Shown: positions 40,247 through 52,678, counted from the first letter of the stretch. The stretch is DNA of 64,000 nt from Rebecca billardiae RCC1528 (GCA_965240325.2 OZ251222.1:3968001-4032000); one strand, 5' to 3'. Translations and numbers: made by a program. Notes: generated by a model from the sequence alone, not told the origin.

Positions 40247-43200
40247 GAGCGCGGCGGCGGGCGCGGCGGCGGGCGCGGCGGCGGGCGCGGCCTCGGCGCG
40301 CGCACGCGTGCGCGGCAGCGCGCGCGCGTGCCGCCGGTACCGCGCCACCAGCCGGCCGATCGAGCCGGCATCCAGTGCCTCCCAGCGGACAAGCGCGCGG
40401 CGCGCGTGCCGGCGCGGCGGGCGCGCGCGCAGCAGCACGGTGGCTGCGCACGCGCACGCCGCGCCGACGGGCCAGGCGTAGAGCAGCGCGACCGCGCCGC
40501 CCGCGTACCCCACCGAGCACGGCCGCGCGACGAGCACCACGAAGCACGCCGTCGCCACCGCGGGCGCCAGCGCCAGCCAGACCGCCAGCTGGAGCGAGGG
40601 CGCGACGGGCGCGCGCGGCGCGCGCGCGCCCGCGCGCCGCAGCGCGTCGGCCGCGGCGCCGAGGCCGGCGGAGAGCGCGGCGGAGGCGAGGAGCGCGAGG
40701 AGCGCGAGGCGCAGCGCGGAGGAGAAGTACTCCTCCGCGCTCAGCCGCGCCGCCGCGAGCGCCGCGTACACGCCGGGGTGCCGCTCCGCTCGGCGCGCGG
40801 GCACGTGGCGCGGCGCGCACGCGAGCGCGCCGCCGAGGGGCGGCGGCAGCGGCGGCGCGGCGCTGGGCGGGAAGGCGAGGTTGGCCCAGCCGCCCACGGC
40901 CGTGGCGAGCGCGACGTACGCGGCCGGGAGCGGCTCGGGCAGCGCCACGTGCGCGCTCGTGTGCGTGAACTGCAGCTGCGCCAGCAGCAGCGCCGCCGCG
41001 CCGCCGCCGCCGCCCGCGCCGCCGCCGATGCCGCCGCCGCCCGCGCCGCCGACCGCGAGCGCCGTGCCCGCCGCCGCCGCGCCCACCGCGCCCACGAGCG
41101 CGCCCAGCGCGAGCCCGGCGCCGCGCGCCGCCTCCGCGCCGTCCTCGCGCCCCGCCTCCACGCCGAAGACCACCGCCACGTCCGCCGCCGCCGCCGGCGC
41201 GCGCGCAAGGACGGCGGCGCCGCTGCGAGTCTCGTTGGCGCGCCGGGCGACGTCCGGCGCTTCGAGCGCGCCCAGCCCGCCGCCGTCGGCGCGGCCGTCG
41301 CGCACGAGGGCGACGAGCGCGAGCATCTCGCCGGTGATGCCCTCGATGCCCGCGCCCGCGCCGCCGCCGCCGCCGCCGCCCTCGTCGCTCTCCTCGTCCG
41401 TCGCGGCGCCATCGGCGGTGGCGTTGCCGCCAAGCGCGGCGCTGTCGAGCAGCACTGAGCCCGGCTCGTCGAGCCCGCCGGCCTCGGGCCCGCGCCACCA
41501 CAGCCCACGCTGGCCGTCGGCGTGCAAGCGCTCGAGCGCGCGCGCCACGGCGAGCGCGGGCGCGCGCGCGAGCAGCGCGCCGCCGTCGCCGCCGCCGCCG
41601 CCGTCGCCGTCGCCGCCGCCGCCGCCGCCGCTGCGCGTGTCATCGTCGTCTTCGCCCTCGCTGGAAATGGCTGGGCGCAGCGCGCGCACCAGCGCGCGCA
41701 TGGCGCGCGGCGTCAGCACGGCCCACGCGTACACGCCGACGTGCTCGTGCGCGCCGAGCCCCGCGCTGGGCGCGGCGTCGGGCCCGCGCTCGACAGCGCG
41801 CACGCCGGCGCTCGGCCGCACCGACGCGGCCGAGCCCGCGCCCAGCCGCGCGTGCAGCGACACGGCCGCGACCGAGCTCGGCGCGAGCGGCGCGGCGCGC
41901 GTCCACGCGACGCGGTGCTCGGCGGCGCGCGCGCGCTCGAGCAGCGCGCCGAGCTGCTCCACGCGCGGCCCGTCCGCCTCGGGCCACATCCACCCGAGCC
42001 CATCCGCCGCGCCCTGCGGCGGCGGCGGCGGTGCGGGCGCGAGCGATGCATCGTGCCCCGCCCAGCGCGCGGGCGGAGCGGGCGGTGTCGGCGAGTGCTG
42101 CGCTGCGCCGCCGTCTCCAGCCCCGCCACCGGCGCTGGCGTCGCTCTCGGCGGGCGCCGAGCCCGGCGCCGAGGGCGGCGGCGAGCACAGCCCGCCGTCG
42201 CCCGGGCCGAAGCGCAGCAGCCGCAGCTTGTGGTTGGACGAGTCAGCGAGCACGCCCAGGGGCGGCGCGTGCGCGGAGAGGGCGAGGGCGGAGGGGAAGC
42301 GGAAGCGGGCGAGCGCGCCCGCGCCGTCGAGGTCGCCCGGCGCCCCGCCGCCCGCCGCGGTGCTCACGCCGCCCGTCGCGAGCTGCACGCGGCGCACGAG
42401 GTGCCGCCCCGAGTCCACCACCAGCGCGAACGCGCCGCCTGCGCCGCCGCCGCCGCCGCCGCCGAGCGCAACGCCGCGCAGGCTGAACCCGAACACGTCG
42501 GCAGCGGCGCCGCCGGCGAGGGTCGAGACGAGGCCGGTGTCGAGGGCGAGCGTGCGGAGCAGCCGGTTCCCCGCGTCCGTGAGCACGGCAAGCGAGCCGT
42601 CCGCCGAGAGCGCGACCCCCGTCGGCGTGTCCAGCCGCGCGCCGCCGCCGATGCCGTCGTCTGCGCCGCGCGCGCCAAAGGCGCCCGCGACCGTGCTGAC
42701 GGCCTGCACGCTGCCGTCCGCGGCGCTGAGCTCGAGCCGGCGCACGGTGTGGCCGGATGCGTCGGTGACGAGCGCGAACGACGCGTCGGCGGCGATGGCG
42801 ATGCCGCTGGGCAGCGCGAACGACGCGTCGGCCGGCGGTCCGTCCAGACCGCCCTCCGCGCCCGTGCCCGCCGCCGTGCTGACCGCGCGCGTGCCGAGCT
42901 CGAGGCGCCGCACCTTGTGGTTGCCCGCGTCGGCGACGTACGCGGTGGTGCCACCCAGGGCAATCACGATGCCCGCCGGCAGGAAGAACTCCGCCGCGGC
43001 GCCGGTGCCGTCCGCCGCGCCCTCGAAGCCGGCGCCGGCCACGGTCGAGACCGCGCCGTCCGCCGTCTCCACGCGCCGCACGAGCGAGTGGCCGCGGTCG
43101 GTGACGAGCACGAAGGAGTCGTCGGGGGCGAGAGCGACGCCATACGGCGAGAAGAAGGTGGCTACCGACGCCGCGCCGTCCGCGCGCCCCGCCTGCCCGG

Positions 43201-43422
43201 TGCCTGCCAGCGTGCTCACGTCGGGCACGCCGTCGTCGCACGCGCACGCCTGCGCACGCGCCGCGCCGCGCATGGCGTCAGCCGCGGCCGGGACGGGGGT
43301 GCGCCTGGCCCCGCACGTGTACGCCACGCGCGCCGGCGCGAGCGCGCGCGCACCGCGCTTTCAAGCCGCGCGAGCCACGCAAGGCCGACGGCCGCGCAGA
43401 CCAGGCGGCCGCCCGCCATCAT
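37538..43422 (-). CDS. NHL-repeat extracellular, polytopic membrane protein
   Basis: Exons 43422-43354, 43249-38918, 38728-37538; introns 104 and 189 bp, GT-AG, phase 0; ~1,863 aa. The first exon gives a signal peptide (MMAGGRLVCAAVGLAWLARL), which joins ACACDDGVPDVSTLAGTG. Residues ~30-400 hold about six NHL-type beta-propeller repeats (pattern VSTVAGAG...FFLPAGIVI...AYVADAGNHKVRRLEL). A Gly/Ala-rich ectodomain follows, then several hydrophobic segments (for example LRLALLALLASAALSAGLGA; LQLAVWLALAPAVATACFVV; AVALLYAWPVGAACACAATV) and more helices up to the coiled Glu/Ala stretch near 39200. The cytoplasmic tail is long and Pro/Arg/Ser-rich. The membrane core could be channel-like, but no pore or selectivity motif is recognisable. 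Confidence 0.75.
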
Positions 43423-43460
43423 GAGCACATCGATCGCCTCGCGGCGGCTATTTTTAGACG
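43423..43460. promoter_or_regulatory. 38-bp gap between divergent starts
   Basis: The NHL-membrane gene (ATG 43422, minus) and the sulfotransferase gene (first ATG 43461, plus) are separated by only 38 bp containing a tattttta patch. If the sulfotransferase instead uses ATG 43566 the gap is 143 bp. Overlapping 5' UTRs or promoters inside the opposite gene are implied. Confidence 0.5.
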
Positions 43461-45297
43461 ATGAGCCGCGCCTTCGACCGTCGTAGTCTATTATTATTCC
43501 GGAAGCGTTTTGTGCAAAATGCTCGTCGCGCTTTCGAGTACTTGAGCGTCCGATTCTTGATCAGCATGGCGAGGCACCCGGCGTTGTGCGCGCTGGCCGT
43601 GCTGCACCTCATGCTAGGGGCTGGCGTGTACGGGGACACGAGCCGCCCGGACAAGGCGAGCGAAGCATCGCGCCAGCGCCACCTGCACGAGCTGAAGCGC
43701 GCGCTCAAGTGTCCGGCGCCATGTGCGCCAGCAAATGTGCGAGCCAAGCGCGCTCCACGCCGCGCTTGTGCCCCAGCGACGAGCAGCTCGGCGCGGCGCG
43801 AGGCGCTGCCGCGCTGCCTGCTCGTCGTCGACCGGCACGTGCAGAAGACCGCCGGGACGACGGTGCGCCGCGCCTTCCAGCTGGCCGAGGCGCAGGGCTG
43901 GTGCCGCTACTGGGGCTACCAGCTGTCCGTGGCCGGCTTTGGCCGGCTCCTCAAGCAGCTCGCCGCCAGGCGCGCGCAGGAGCGCTTCCGCGTGTGCGTC
44001 GAGGCGCACGTCGCGTTTGAGCGGATGCAGCTGGTGCGCTCCAAGTCGACGGGCCGGCGGTACAAGCGCGGCCCGCAGATGCTCACGCGTCTGCTCGGCC
44101 CGCTGCACGCGCTGCGCGACAGCGGCCGCGCCAACTGCACGCTCGTCTCCTCGCTGCGGCTGCGGGAGCCCGTCGAGTTCTACCGCTCGTACTACGAGTG
44201 GGCGGTCGCGGGGCTGGTCTTCGAGACCGAGCGGCCATGCGCGGAGGAGGGCCCACAGGCCGCGAGCGGCCTGCGCGCCGCCGCGCCGGCCGAGCCCGCG
44301 CTCGGCGGCGGCGACGACGACAACGCCGCGCCCGGCTGCACCGCCACGGACTTCTTCGTGCGGTGGGTGCGGCTGGCGCCCAACCTGCAGGCGCTGTCGC
44401 TGGCGCACGGCTTCGGCGCGCGCGCGTGGATGGACTGCAACGCGCTCGACCGCGACTGCATCTGGTCCTCCAAGCCCAACGCGGAGGGGTACGCGCCGCC
44501 GCGCGGGCTGAGCCTTGCGGGGCTTGACGCCGTCATGGCCACCGTGCGAGGTGCGCGCGCACAGCGCGCGCGCCGCGAGGGGCGCTGCGGCGTGGCGCGC
44601 GGGCGCGCCCGCGCGCGCGCGCGCGCCCGCGCCGCGTGCGCCCACGCGCGTGCGTGCGCCGCGCGGCGCGCGCCCCGCAGCCGCCGACGTGGCGCTCCCC
44701 CTCGAGGAGCTGCCGCTCTTCCTGGCGGCGCTGCGGCGCGCGAGCGCTCTGCCCGCGCTGCCGAGCGCACACGTGGTGCCGACGCCGCTGGCGGAGGAGA
44801 GCGAGTACGGATGCCGGGTGGCCCCGACGCGGAACTCGATGGACGGCGGCGTGCGCAGGCAGTGCCGCGAGGACGCGCAGCGCGCGCCCGCACGCCCGTG
44901 CCGCACGCCCGCCGAGCGCGCGCGCTGCGCGAGCGTGGTGCGCGCGCACGCGCCGCACGACCGCGCGCTGTATGAGCTGGTCACGCGCCGCGCGCAGGCG
45001 CTCCGAGCGGCGGATGTGAGCGGCACGCTGCGGGCGAGCGCGGCACGGCTCGCGCGGCCGGCGGGGAACGGGAGCGTGTGGATGGGGAGCGAGCCAAGCC
45101 CGGCGCGCTGCTCCGTCCGGGTCGTCAAGCGCGCCAAGGGGCAGGGCGTCGTGCTGCCGCCCCTGCCGCTGCCGGGCGCCGAGCGCACCGACGAGTGCGC
45201 GGTCGTGCCAGCGGAGGTCGAACGGCTGATCTACATGGACCAGCCGGTTCCGCGCGAGCGGACGCTGCGCCCCTGCGGTGGTGCGACCAGCCGGTGA
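43461..45297 (+). CDS. Golgi-type sulfotransferase
   Basis: Exons 43461-44550 and 44681-45297; intron 130 bp, GT-AG, phase 1; 568 aa. A hydrophobic segment at ~35-58 (ALCALAVLHLMLGAGVYG) suggests a type II signal anchor. VVDRHVQKTAGTTVRRAF at ~122-139 is the 5'-phosphosulfate loop (KTAGTT, like the PKTGGTS of membrane sulfotransferases). SSLRLREPVEFYRSYYEW is the 3'-phosphate-binding motif (R-x-P-x5-S-Y). It would transfer sulfate from PAPS to a glycan in the Golgi; acceptor unknown. The second exon carries several Cys and a distal extension. An internal in-frame ATG at 43566, just before the anchor, is an equally possible start. Confidence 0.82.
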
Positions 45298-45492
45298 CCG
45301 ATCTGACGAGTAGATCAGGCACGTTCAACACCACTGTCACGGACTGACGGACTGTGACTGTCTCCGCGGCGCCGTTATCACTACTGTATCAGTCATCACT
45401 CAGCACTCTGTGTCACTCCCCGTCCCAGTCCGGGCACGGTGGCCAACCGTGGCCAACCAGGCGGAAGGGATCGACCAGTGCGCGCCAACGGC

Positions 45493-48400
45493 ATGGCTGG
45501 CATGGCTGCGCCGCGCCTTTCAGCCGACGAGGCGGAATGGCTCGCGGACGTGCTGGGGCAGATGGAGAGCTCAGTCACCGCCGGGGACTCGACGCTCCTA
45601 CGCCGCCAACACCGTCAGCTCACGCGGCTGCGGCCGAAGCTCGAGGGCGAGCGCGACGAGGCCTCGCCCGATGACGTGACACACGGCACAGCCACGGCAA
45701 CGCTTGCTGTGCTCGAGCGCATGGACGCTGTCGTGCGCGCAGCGGACGAGCAGGCGCGCGCCAGCGCACACGCCGACGATGTTTCAGCCGCCCGGCGTGA
45801 GTCGAGCTCGCTCGCAGCGCGCGAGCCGCCCGAAGCTGCGCAGGCGGGCGGGGCGGCGCATGCGGAGCACGCATCCGAGGCGCTGGACGAGTCCGAGGCC
45901 GCGCCAGCCGCGCCCTCGACGCCCGAGGTGCTGGCACCGCAGACGCAGGATGGGTCCGAGCCCCTGCTCGACCTCGCATGCGCGCTCGCGCCGCCGCCGC
46001 TCGCCGCGCAGGACAGCGCGCGCGCAGGCGCGACCTGCCCCGTCCTCGCGCCGGGCACGCCGCCGTCGCCGGCAGAATGGCCGAGGAGGTCCACGGCGGC
46101 CAGGTCGCCCGGCTCCGACGATGCGGGTGAGCAGGCGCGTCTCGACGCCGCGCGCTCGGCCGCGCACACGCACCCGTCCGCTCTCGGCCTGCCGCGCGAC
46201 AGGCATCGCCGGCTGAGTGTGCACGAGCACAGGTGCGCGCTGCTGCCGGCCCGGCTCGCGCGGGCGGACGAGGAGGTGGGCTCGCAGGAGGACCTGCTGC
46301 CGCCGCCGCCGCTCTCGCCGGAGTCGGCGGCCCTGCCATTTCGCGGCGCGGGCTCGGCGCAGCCGCGTCAGGCCAGCCCACGCGCCAGCCCTCGCCGCCA
46401 AGGGGCGACGCCGCCAAGCGCAGCGCGGCCTGCGCCGCGCGCTGCCGAGCAGTCGCTGCCTGCTGCGCGCCCCGCGCCTCTGTCGCCCGTGGCGCCGTTC
46501 CCGTCGCTGGAATGGGCGGCAGCGAGGAGGCCACCGGATCTGGTGACCGGTACGGGGGCACCACAGCCGACGAGTGCGCGGCCGAGCGCATGGCGAGGCG
46601 GCGAGGAGCCGGCCGCGTGGCGCGGCGCGGACGCCTTGCCAGCGCCGGCCGAGGCCGACGGCGCAGCTGCGTCCGCACGCGCCGCACCGTCGGCTCACAC
46701 GCCCATCGCCGCGGGCGACGTGCCGGGCGAGCGGGGCGCACGGTCGACCGCGGATCGCGCAGAGAGGCCCTCTGCGCGGCGCTCCAAGCTGTCGCTCAAG
46801 CACCGCCGCCGAACGGAGACGCCGCCGCAGCCCGCGGCGGCCCCACCCCTTGCGGGTGGGGCGGGCCCTCTCCTCGTGCGGGGGCTGCCAGGGACGGCGC
46901 GTGGGCCCGAGCCCGCTGGGCTGCTGGGTGAGAGCCCTCCGGCACGAGCGACGGGCGTCCCGGGCGCAGCGGCGCGCTTGGCGGCGGCGTCGCCCACGGC
47001 CGCCGGCTCATCGTCGCCGCTGCCCGCAGACAGCCCGCAGGCCGACCGTCCTGACCGCCCGCTCTTTGCGCCCACGCCGCCCTCTGCGCAGCCAAGGAGC
47101 CGGCAGCCGTGGGGCGCCGCAGCGGCAGCAGCGCACGCGCGCTTCTCGGCCAACGACGCCGCGATGCGCGCCGCCGCGTGCCCGGCCGCCGTCGAGCCCG
47201 CGCCGGCGCCGCCGACGCTGCTCGCCGCTGCCAGCTTCGAGGCCCCTCCGCTGCAGGCCTCGCCCCTCGCCGCGCGCCCCGTCGCGGCTGAGCGGCCGCG
47301 CGAGGCGAGAGCCGAGCCTCCCCGCGGCCCTCTCGATCCGGCCGTGCCGCCCCGCGGGCCAATCACATTCCTCAAGGCCGATCTTGGTGGCTCGTCGTCG
47401 GACTCGTCGAGCGAGGATCCGCTTCCCGGCAAGCGCGCGCCGCCTCCGACGCTCCCGCTCGAGCGCGCGCACGTGGCGGGCAGCACGCAGCGGCCGCGGG
47501 CTGCGGCGCGCGTGAGCAGCTCACCCGACGCGCACGCCGCGCGCGCTGCCGACGGCGGCACGGCAGGCCCGGCGGAGGCAGGGGCGGACGGCTCACCCGG
47601 CCCGGCGTGGAGGCAGGTGCACGAGGCGCAGCGAGGCGCACGCTCGCCCCGCGCCGACCCCTGGCCCGCTGCCGGCGCGGGCGGTGGCGGTGCACCGCGA
47701 GCGGGGTACACGTTTGGCGCGTGCTGCGGCGCGCGCACGTTTGCGCCGTGCGCGAGCGGTGGCGGCAGCGGGTGCCGCGCGGCCGCCGACGAGTCGCCTG
47801 CCGGCCGATTCACGCGCAGCCCCTCGGAGCCGCCACGGAGCACGCCCCGCCCGGCGAGTGCGCACGCACGCCCGCTGCTCGAGCCGAGCGCGCAGCATGC
47901 GAAGAGGCGGCGGCTGGCGGGCACGAGCGAGCGCGCGGCGGGCTGGGCGGGCTTGGGCGAGGCGGAGGCGGAGGCAGAGGAGCAGGCAGGTACGGGCCAC
48001 GGGCACGGTCGCGGCGCGAGCATGCCAACTGCAGCGCCATGGCCGAGCCTTGAGCCGCGCGCCGGCGAGGCCACAGCGCGCACGGCTCGCGCGGGAGCCG
48101 CGTACCCTGCGGAGCCCGCCATCAGCCTGCTGCCGGACTCGGGGCCGGGGCGACCGAGCCCACGCGGCGGCGCTGCGCACGCGCCGCTGCAGCGCGGCAG
48201 CCGCGCAAACAGCGTCGACATTGACCTGTGCACGAGCGAGGACGAGCAGCGGGAGCACACCGCACCCGACGCCTCGCCGCCGCGCCACCTCGACGCAGGC
48301 GGCACGGCTGCGGGCTCCCAGGGGCGGCGGCGCAGCCGCTTCATCGGGCTCGTCCTCGACGACGACGACGACGACAGCGCGGGCGGAGGCGCGGCGCGCG

Positions 48401-49200
48401 AGGATGGCGCGGGCGAGGGCGCGCCGCGCCGCCTGCCCCAGAGCCGCTTTGTCGGCCGCGGCCGCGTGCTCGACGACGACAGTGACGGGGATAGTGACGG
48501 CGAGCCCGCCGCCCCCCGCTCGCACGTGCCGGCCTCGCCTCCCACGCACGCTGCCCCGCCCTGGAGCGACGAGCGCAGCGGCGGCTCGCGCGACGACGGC
48601 CTCGGCCCCAGCCTGGGCTCCATCGACGTGGACGCGCCCCTCCCGTGCACGCGCTGCGGTGAGATGGTGCCGCCGGACCCGATGGCACAGGCGGCGCACG
48701 AGGCGGCGTGCGACCGGCGCGCTGCCGTGCGCGCGTCGATCGGCGGCGGCAGCACGCGCTCCCCGTTCGCACGGCGCACCTCGGCGGCGGGCCTCGGAGC
48801 GCGCGCGCGCGCGCCGCCCGTCTGCGTGGACGACGAGATCGAGGAGCAGTCGTCCCACTCGGACGACGTGGAGGAGTCGGGCTCGCCGCTGCCGCCGCCG
48901 CCCAAGCTGGTCGGGGACTACCCGTTCAAGCCGGTGGCGGAGCTGCAGGCGATGAACGTGCGCGGCGGGCTCGACTGGCTCGCGCAGTTCGGCGGTATCG
49001 CCGCTGCCGGTGGCGCGGGTGGAGCGACTGGCGGCGCGCATGGCGCGGCCGCGCCGACTGGCGCGGCCAGACGAAAGCAGGCGACGCCGCGCGGACTGCC
49101 CAAGCCCAAGCCCAAGGCGCAGCGCGCCAAGCGCGGTGGCGGCGGCAAGCGTGGTGGCGGCGGCAAGCGCGCCCGCTTCTTCCGCAACAGGCGTCGCTGA
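45493..49200 (+). CDS. Disordered nuclear protein with SIMs and UBZ-like zinc finger
   Basis: Single exon, 1,235 aa from the first in-frame ATG (MAGMAAPRLSADEAEWLADV). A short N-terminal helical segment is followed by ~850 residues of Ala/Pro/Arg/Ser-rich disorder. Then come NSVDIDLCTSEDE and FIGLVLDDDDDD, which look like SUMO-interacting motifs (hydrophobic core plus acidic flank). A C2HC finger follows at C1052-x2-C1055-x13-H1069-x3-C1073 (CTRCGEMV...HEAAC), resembling UBZ-type ubiquitin-binding fingers of repair proteins. The C-terminal YPFKPVAELQAMNVRGGLDW block looks conserved, and the end is Lys/Arg-rich. A role in SUMO/ubiquitin-linked genome maintenance is plausible but inferred. Confidence 0.7.
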   Translation: MAGMAAPRLSADEAEWLADVLGQMESSVTAGDSTLLRRQHRQLTRLRPKLEGERDEASPDDVTHGTATATLAVLERMDAVVRAADEQARASAHADDVSAARRESSSLAAREPPEAAQAGGAAHAEHASEALDESEAAPAAPSTPEVLAPQTQDGSEPLLDLACALAPPPLAAQDSARAGATCPVLAPGTPPSPAEWPRRSTAARSPGSDDAGEQARLDAARSAAHTHPSALGLPRDRHRRLSVHEHRCALLPARLARADEEVGSQEDLLPPPPLSPESAALPFRGAGSAQPRQASPRASPRRQGATPPSAARPAPRAAEQSLPAARPAPLSPVAPFPSLEWAAARRPPDLVTGTGAPQPTSARPSAWRGGEEPAAWRGADALPAPAEADGAAASARAAPSAHTPIAAGDVPGERGARSTADRAERPSARRSKLSLKHRRRTETPPQPAAAPPLAGGAGPLLVRGLPGTARGPEPAGLLGESPPARATGVPGAAARLAAASPTAAGSSSPLPADSPQADRPDRPLFAPTPPSAQPRSRQPWGAAAAAAHARFSANDAAMRAAACPAAVEPAPAPPTLLAAASFEAPPLQASPLAARPVAAERPREARAEPPRGPLDPAVPPRGPITFLKADLGGSSSDSSSEDPLPGKRAPPPTLPLERAHVAGSTQRPRAAARVSSSPDAHAARAADGGTAGPAEAGADGSPGPAWRQVHEAQRGARSPRADPWPAAGAGGGGAPRAGYTFGACCGARTFAPCASGGGSGCRAAADESPAGRFTRSPSEPPRSTPRPASAHARPLLEPSAQHAKRRRLAGTSERAAGWAGLGEAEAEAEEQAGTGHGHGRGASMPTAAPWPSLEPRAGEATARTARAGAAYPAEPAISLLPDSGPGRPSPRGGAAHAPLQRGSRANSVDIDLCTSEDEQREHTAPDASPPRHLDAGGTAAGSQGRRRSRFIGLVLDDDDDDSAGGGAAREDGAGEGAPRRLPQSRFVGRGRVLDDDSDGDSDGEPAAPRSHVPASPPTHAAPPWSDERSGGSRDDGLGPSLGSIDVDAPLPCTRCGEMVPPDPMAQAAHEAACDRRAAVRASIGGGSTRSPFARRTSAAGLGARARAPPVCVDDEIEEQSSHSDDVEESGSPLPPPPKLVGDYPFKPVAELQAMNVRGGLDWLAQFGGIAAAGGAGGATGGAHGAAAPTGAARRKQATPRGLPKPKPKAQRAKRGGGGKRGGGGKRARFFRNRRR

Positions 49201-50318
49201 GCGGATCGCGCTGTGCACAACTCGCGCTGGCTTCTTCCCGCAGACCGTCACGCAACGCTGCCAACAGGCGGCGTGTCGCGCGCTGAGCCGTGAGCCGATA
49301 CTACTCACCCCGACACTACTTTGAACGACTCTGTTGCGCTCCACGCAACAATATTGCTGCAGGCGTGTTGGTGCTGACTGACGATCCCCGGATGACTCCG
49401 GAGGTGCGACGGAAAGAAATGGAACGTACTGGTGAGTGGTGGAATCAGAAGCGTCGTCGACTCGTCGACGACGACGACTCGCGAGCGTCGCGGGCGCGGA
49501 CCGTCGATGACGACGACTACTAAGTACTAGCTAAGAATACGACTATATATAGCTAGTTCGAGTGTACTCACTAGCTACTCACTAGCAGTACTCACTAGTA
49601 GGCGGGACAGTACTCGTAGACATCAGTCCGAGTGACAGACCGAGTCGTATACAGCGCGCTAGCAGCTACACGAGACTCGTCTCAGTGACGCGCCGACTCT
49701 CGCTCAACTGACGCTGATGTGATGAGATCGAGGACGAGGTTACGCGATCGCGCGCGCGCGCGAATTATCATGTCCCGTGTGGCGTGCGTGATGTGGCCCG
49801 GGCGTGTAGCGCGTCCAGACGGGCGGCTGTCGCCGTCGGCGTCGCCTGCGGAGTCGTCGTCTAGTCGCGCGCTTATTCGGATGCTCATGATTAGCAATAA
49901 TTATAAGTGCCCAGCGAGCAGTGACGTCAGACGAGTGCATCGTCATCACTCATCAGCATAGCACTTATTCGCTAGGTCGTTCATTATTAGCAGCATCGGC
50001 ACTCATAGCCAGTCGCAGTTATTAGATCATATTCGCGTAGCTCAAGCTGCCTCAGGCAGCAATCGCCATTCGCGATCGCTGGAGAGCCGGCCAGTCGGAG
50101 TGACCTGGTGGCTGGTCTGCTGTACTGCACCTGGCCACACTTCACTACCGGTACGCGATGATTGTACCCGTCATAATTCGAACATATATCAGTTTATTAG
50201 GTGTCTCGGTCAGCAGCAGGTGGTTTGAGGTTGGGTGGCCGGTGGGGTGGTGGTTGGTTGGGGGCTGGCCAGGGTAGGCTGGAGGCTTCGGCCGCCAGTC
50301 TGATCACTCGGAGCCCCT
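49201..50318. other. AT-rich intergenic region, no gene seen
   Basis: No protein-like frame or RNA gene visible. It is enriched in ctag and tactag words; at 49564-49600 the 9-mer actcactag appears three times in a row with short spacers. A G/T-rich run (ggtggcc, ggggtggtgg) lies at 50215-50285 upstream of the secreted Cys-rich gene. Confidence 0.45.
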
Positions 50319-50325
50319 TATAAAG
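50319..50325 (+). promoter_or_regulatory. TATA box of secreted Cys-rich gene
   Basis: TATAAAG sits inside a near-palindrome (ccccttataaaggggaa), 213 bp upstream of the start codon at 50538. A gcgcgcgaaaaaa motif resembling an E2F/DP site (TTTCGCGC on the other strand) lies at about 50459-50471. These are motif matches only. Confidence 0.5.
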
Positions 50326-50537
50326 GGGAATTTACACTGATCTACAGTTTGTTGGAAGCGTCGCCATCATTCCCCATACACGGGCTCCCCCCGGACGCGC
50401 GAGGCTCCGGACTCACGCACAGGCTGTAGGCGGAGGCTTTTTGCTCCCACCGAAACACGGCGCGCGAAAAAAGTTGGCGGACCACGTCCACGGCCGTCGT
50501 CGTCGTCTTCCGGTCGTCGCAGTTCATCGCCAACCAC

Positions 50538-51423
50538 ATGTGCATTGACGGCATGCAAGCCACATCCCGACGCGCTGCTCAATGGGGCCTGAAGACAAGC
50601 ACGCTCTTGGCTCTCGTGGGCCTCTCCTCCGCTGGCGAGTCGCCAGCTACGAGCGCGGCCACCATCTCGTTCGCTTCGCTCGCAGAAGGGCTCGGCGCGT
50701 GCGGCACATGGCTCGAGGGCACCAAAGTGACCATTCCTGGCGTCGAGGCGGCTCACTTTGTGTGCGAAGGTGGCAGCTCAGTGCGCACTTTCCCGGCCTC
50801 TGAGATCGACTTCGTCACTCGCAACGCATGCAAGCAATGGTGCTCTAGCAACCAGCCGGCCGATGAGATGGGCAGCAGTTGCTGCCAGCTGCGCATCTCG
50901 CCAAATGGGGATGAGTGCACGTGGACCAATGGGCGGCCCACGCTGGCGCAGGTTGCCAACTTCAATGAGCACTCCGTCGCCATGGAGAGCTGTGCCGATG
51001 GCACCGCACCCCCTGCACAGTCCGCGGACACACCTGCTGCCGCGCGCTCGGTGGTGTCCGAGCTGCTGCGTGTGCAGATGCCGCAGGCCATGCAGGCGAG
51101 TGGACCGTACGAGTGCGCGCTTTGCGACTATGAACGCATTCAGACATCGCACTGCGCCGTTCTCTGCTCACAGGCTGCGTCCCGACCGCGGCTGACGCGT
51201 GCTGATGCTGCGCAGGTGCCCCGGCAACAAGAAACAGGATGCGATGAAGCTGGATGGCGATGGCCCCGGCCTGTGCTCGCAGATCTGCCTCCCCCATGCC
51301 TTCTGGGGTCCAGCAAAGAACAGTGGCGTCATCGAAGGCCATTGCTGGGAGCACGGCTTCACGCAGTTCAAGTACACCGCGTCGAACACAGGCGTGCACT
51401 ACAACGTGTACGCCGCTGCTTAG
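50538..51423 (+). CDS. Secreted cysteine-rich protein
   Basis: Exons 50538-51106 and 51216-51423; intron 109 bp (GTACGAG...GCGCAG), phase 2; 258 aa. The splice is needed because the 3' part (CPGNKKQDAMKLDGDGPG to a NVYAAA end) is in another frame. Residues ~1-33 form a signal peptide (LKTSTLLALVGLSSAGES). The mature part has regularly spaced Cys (ACKQWC, SSCCQL, GDECTW, ESC; then GLCSQICL and GHCWEHG), implying several disulfides. No enzyme motif is recognisable. It would be secreted or cell-surface. No paralogue in the window. Confidence 0.7.

Positions 51424-52678
<1,255 letters not shown>

Noticed and set aside
40881-43424. 847-codon Ser/Pro/Ala plus frame opposite the NHL gene
   Set aside because: Antisense of the NHL propeller; composition mirrors the coding strand.
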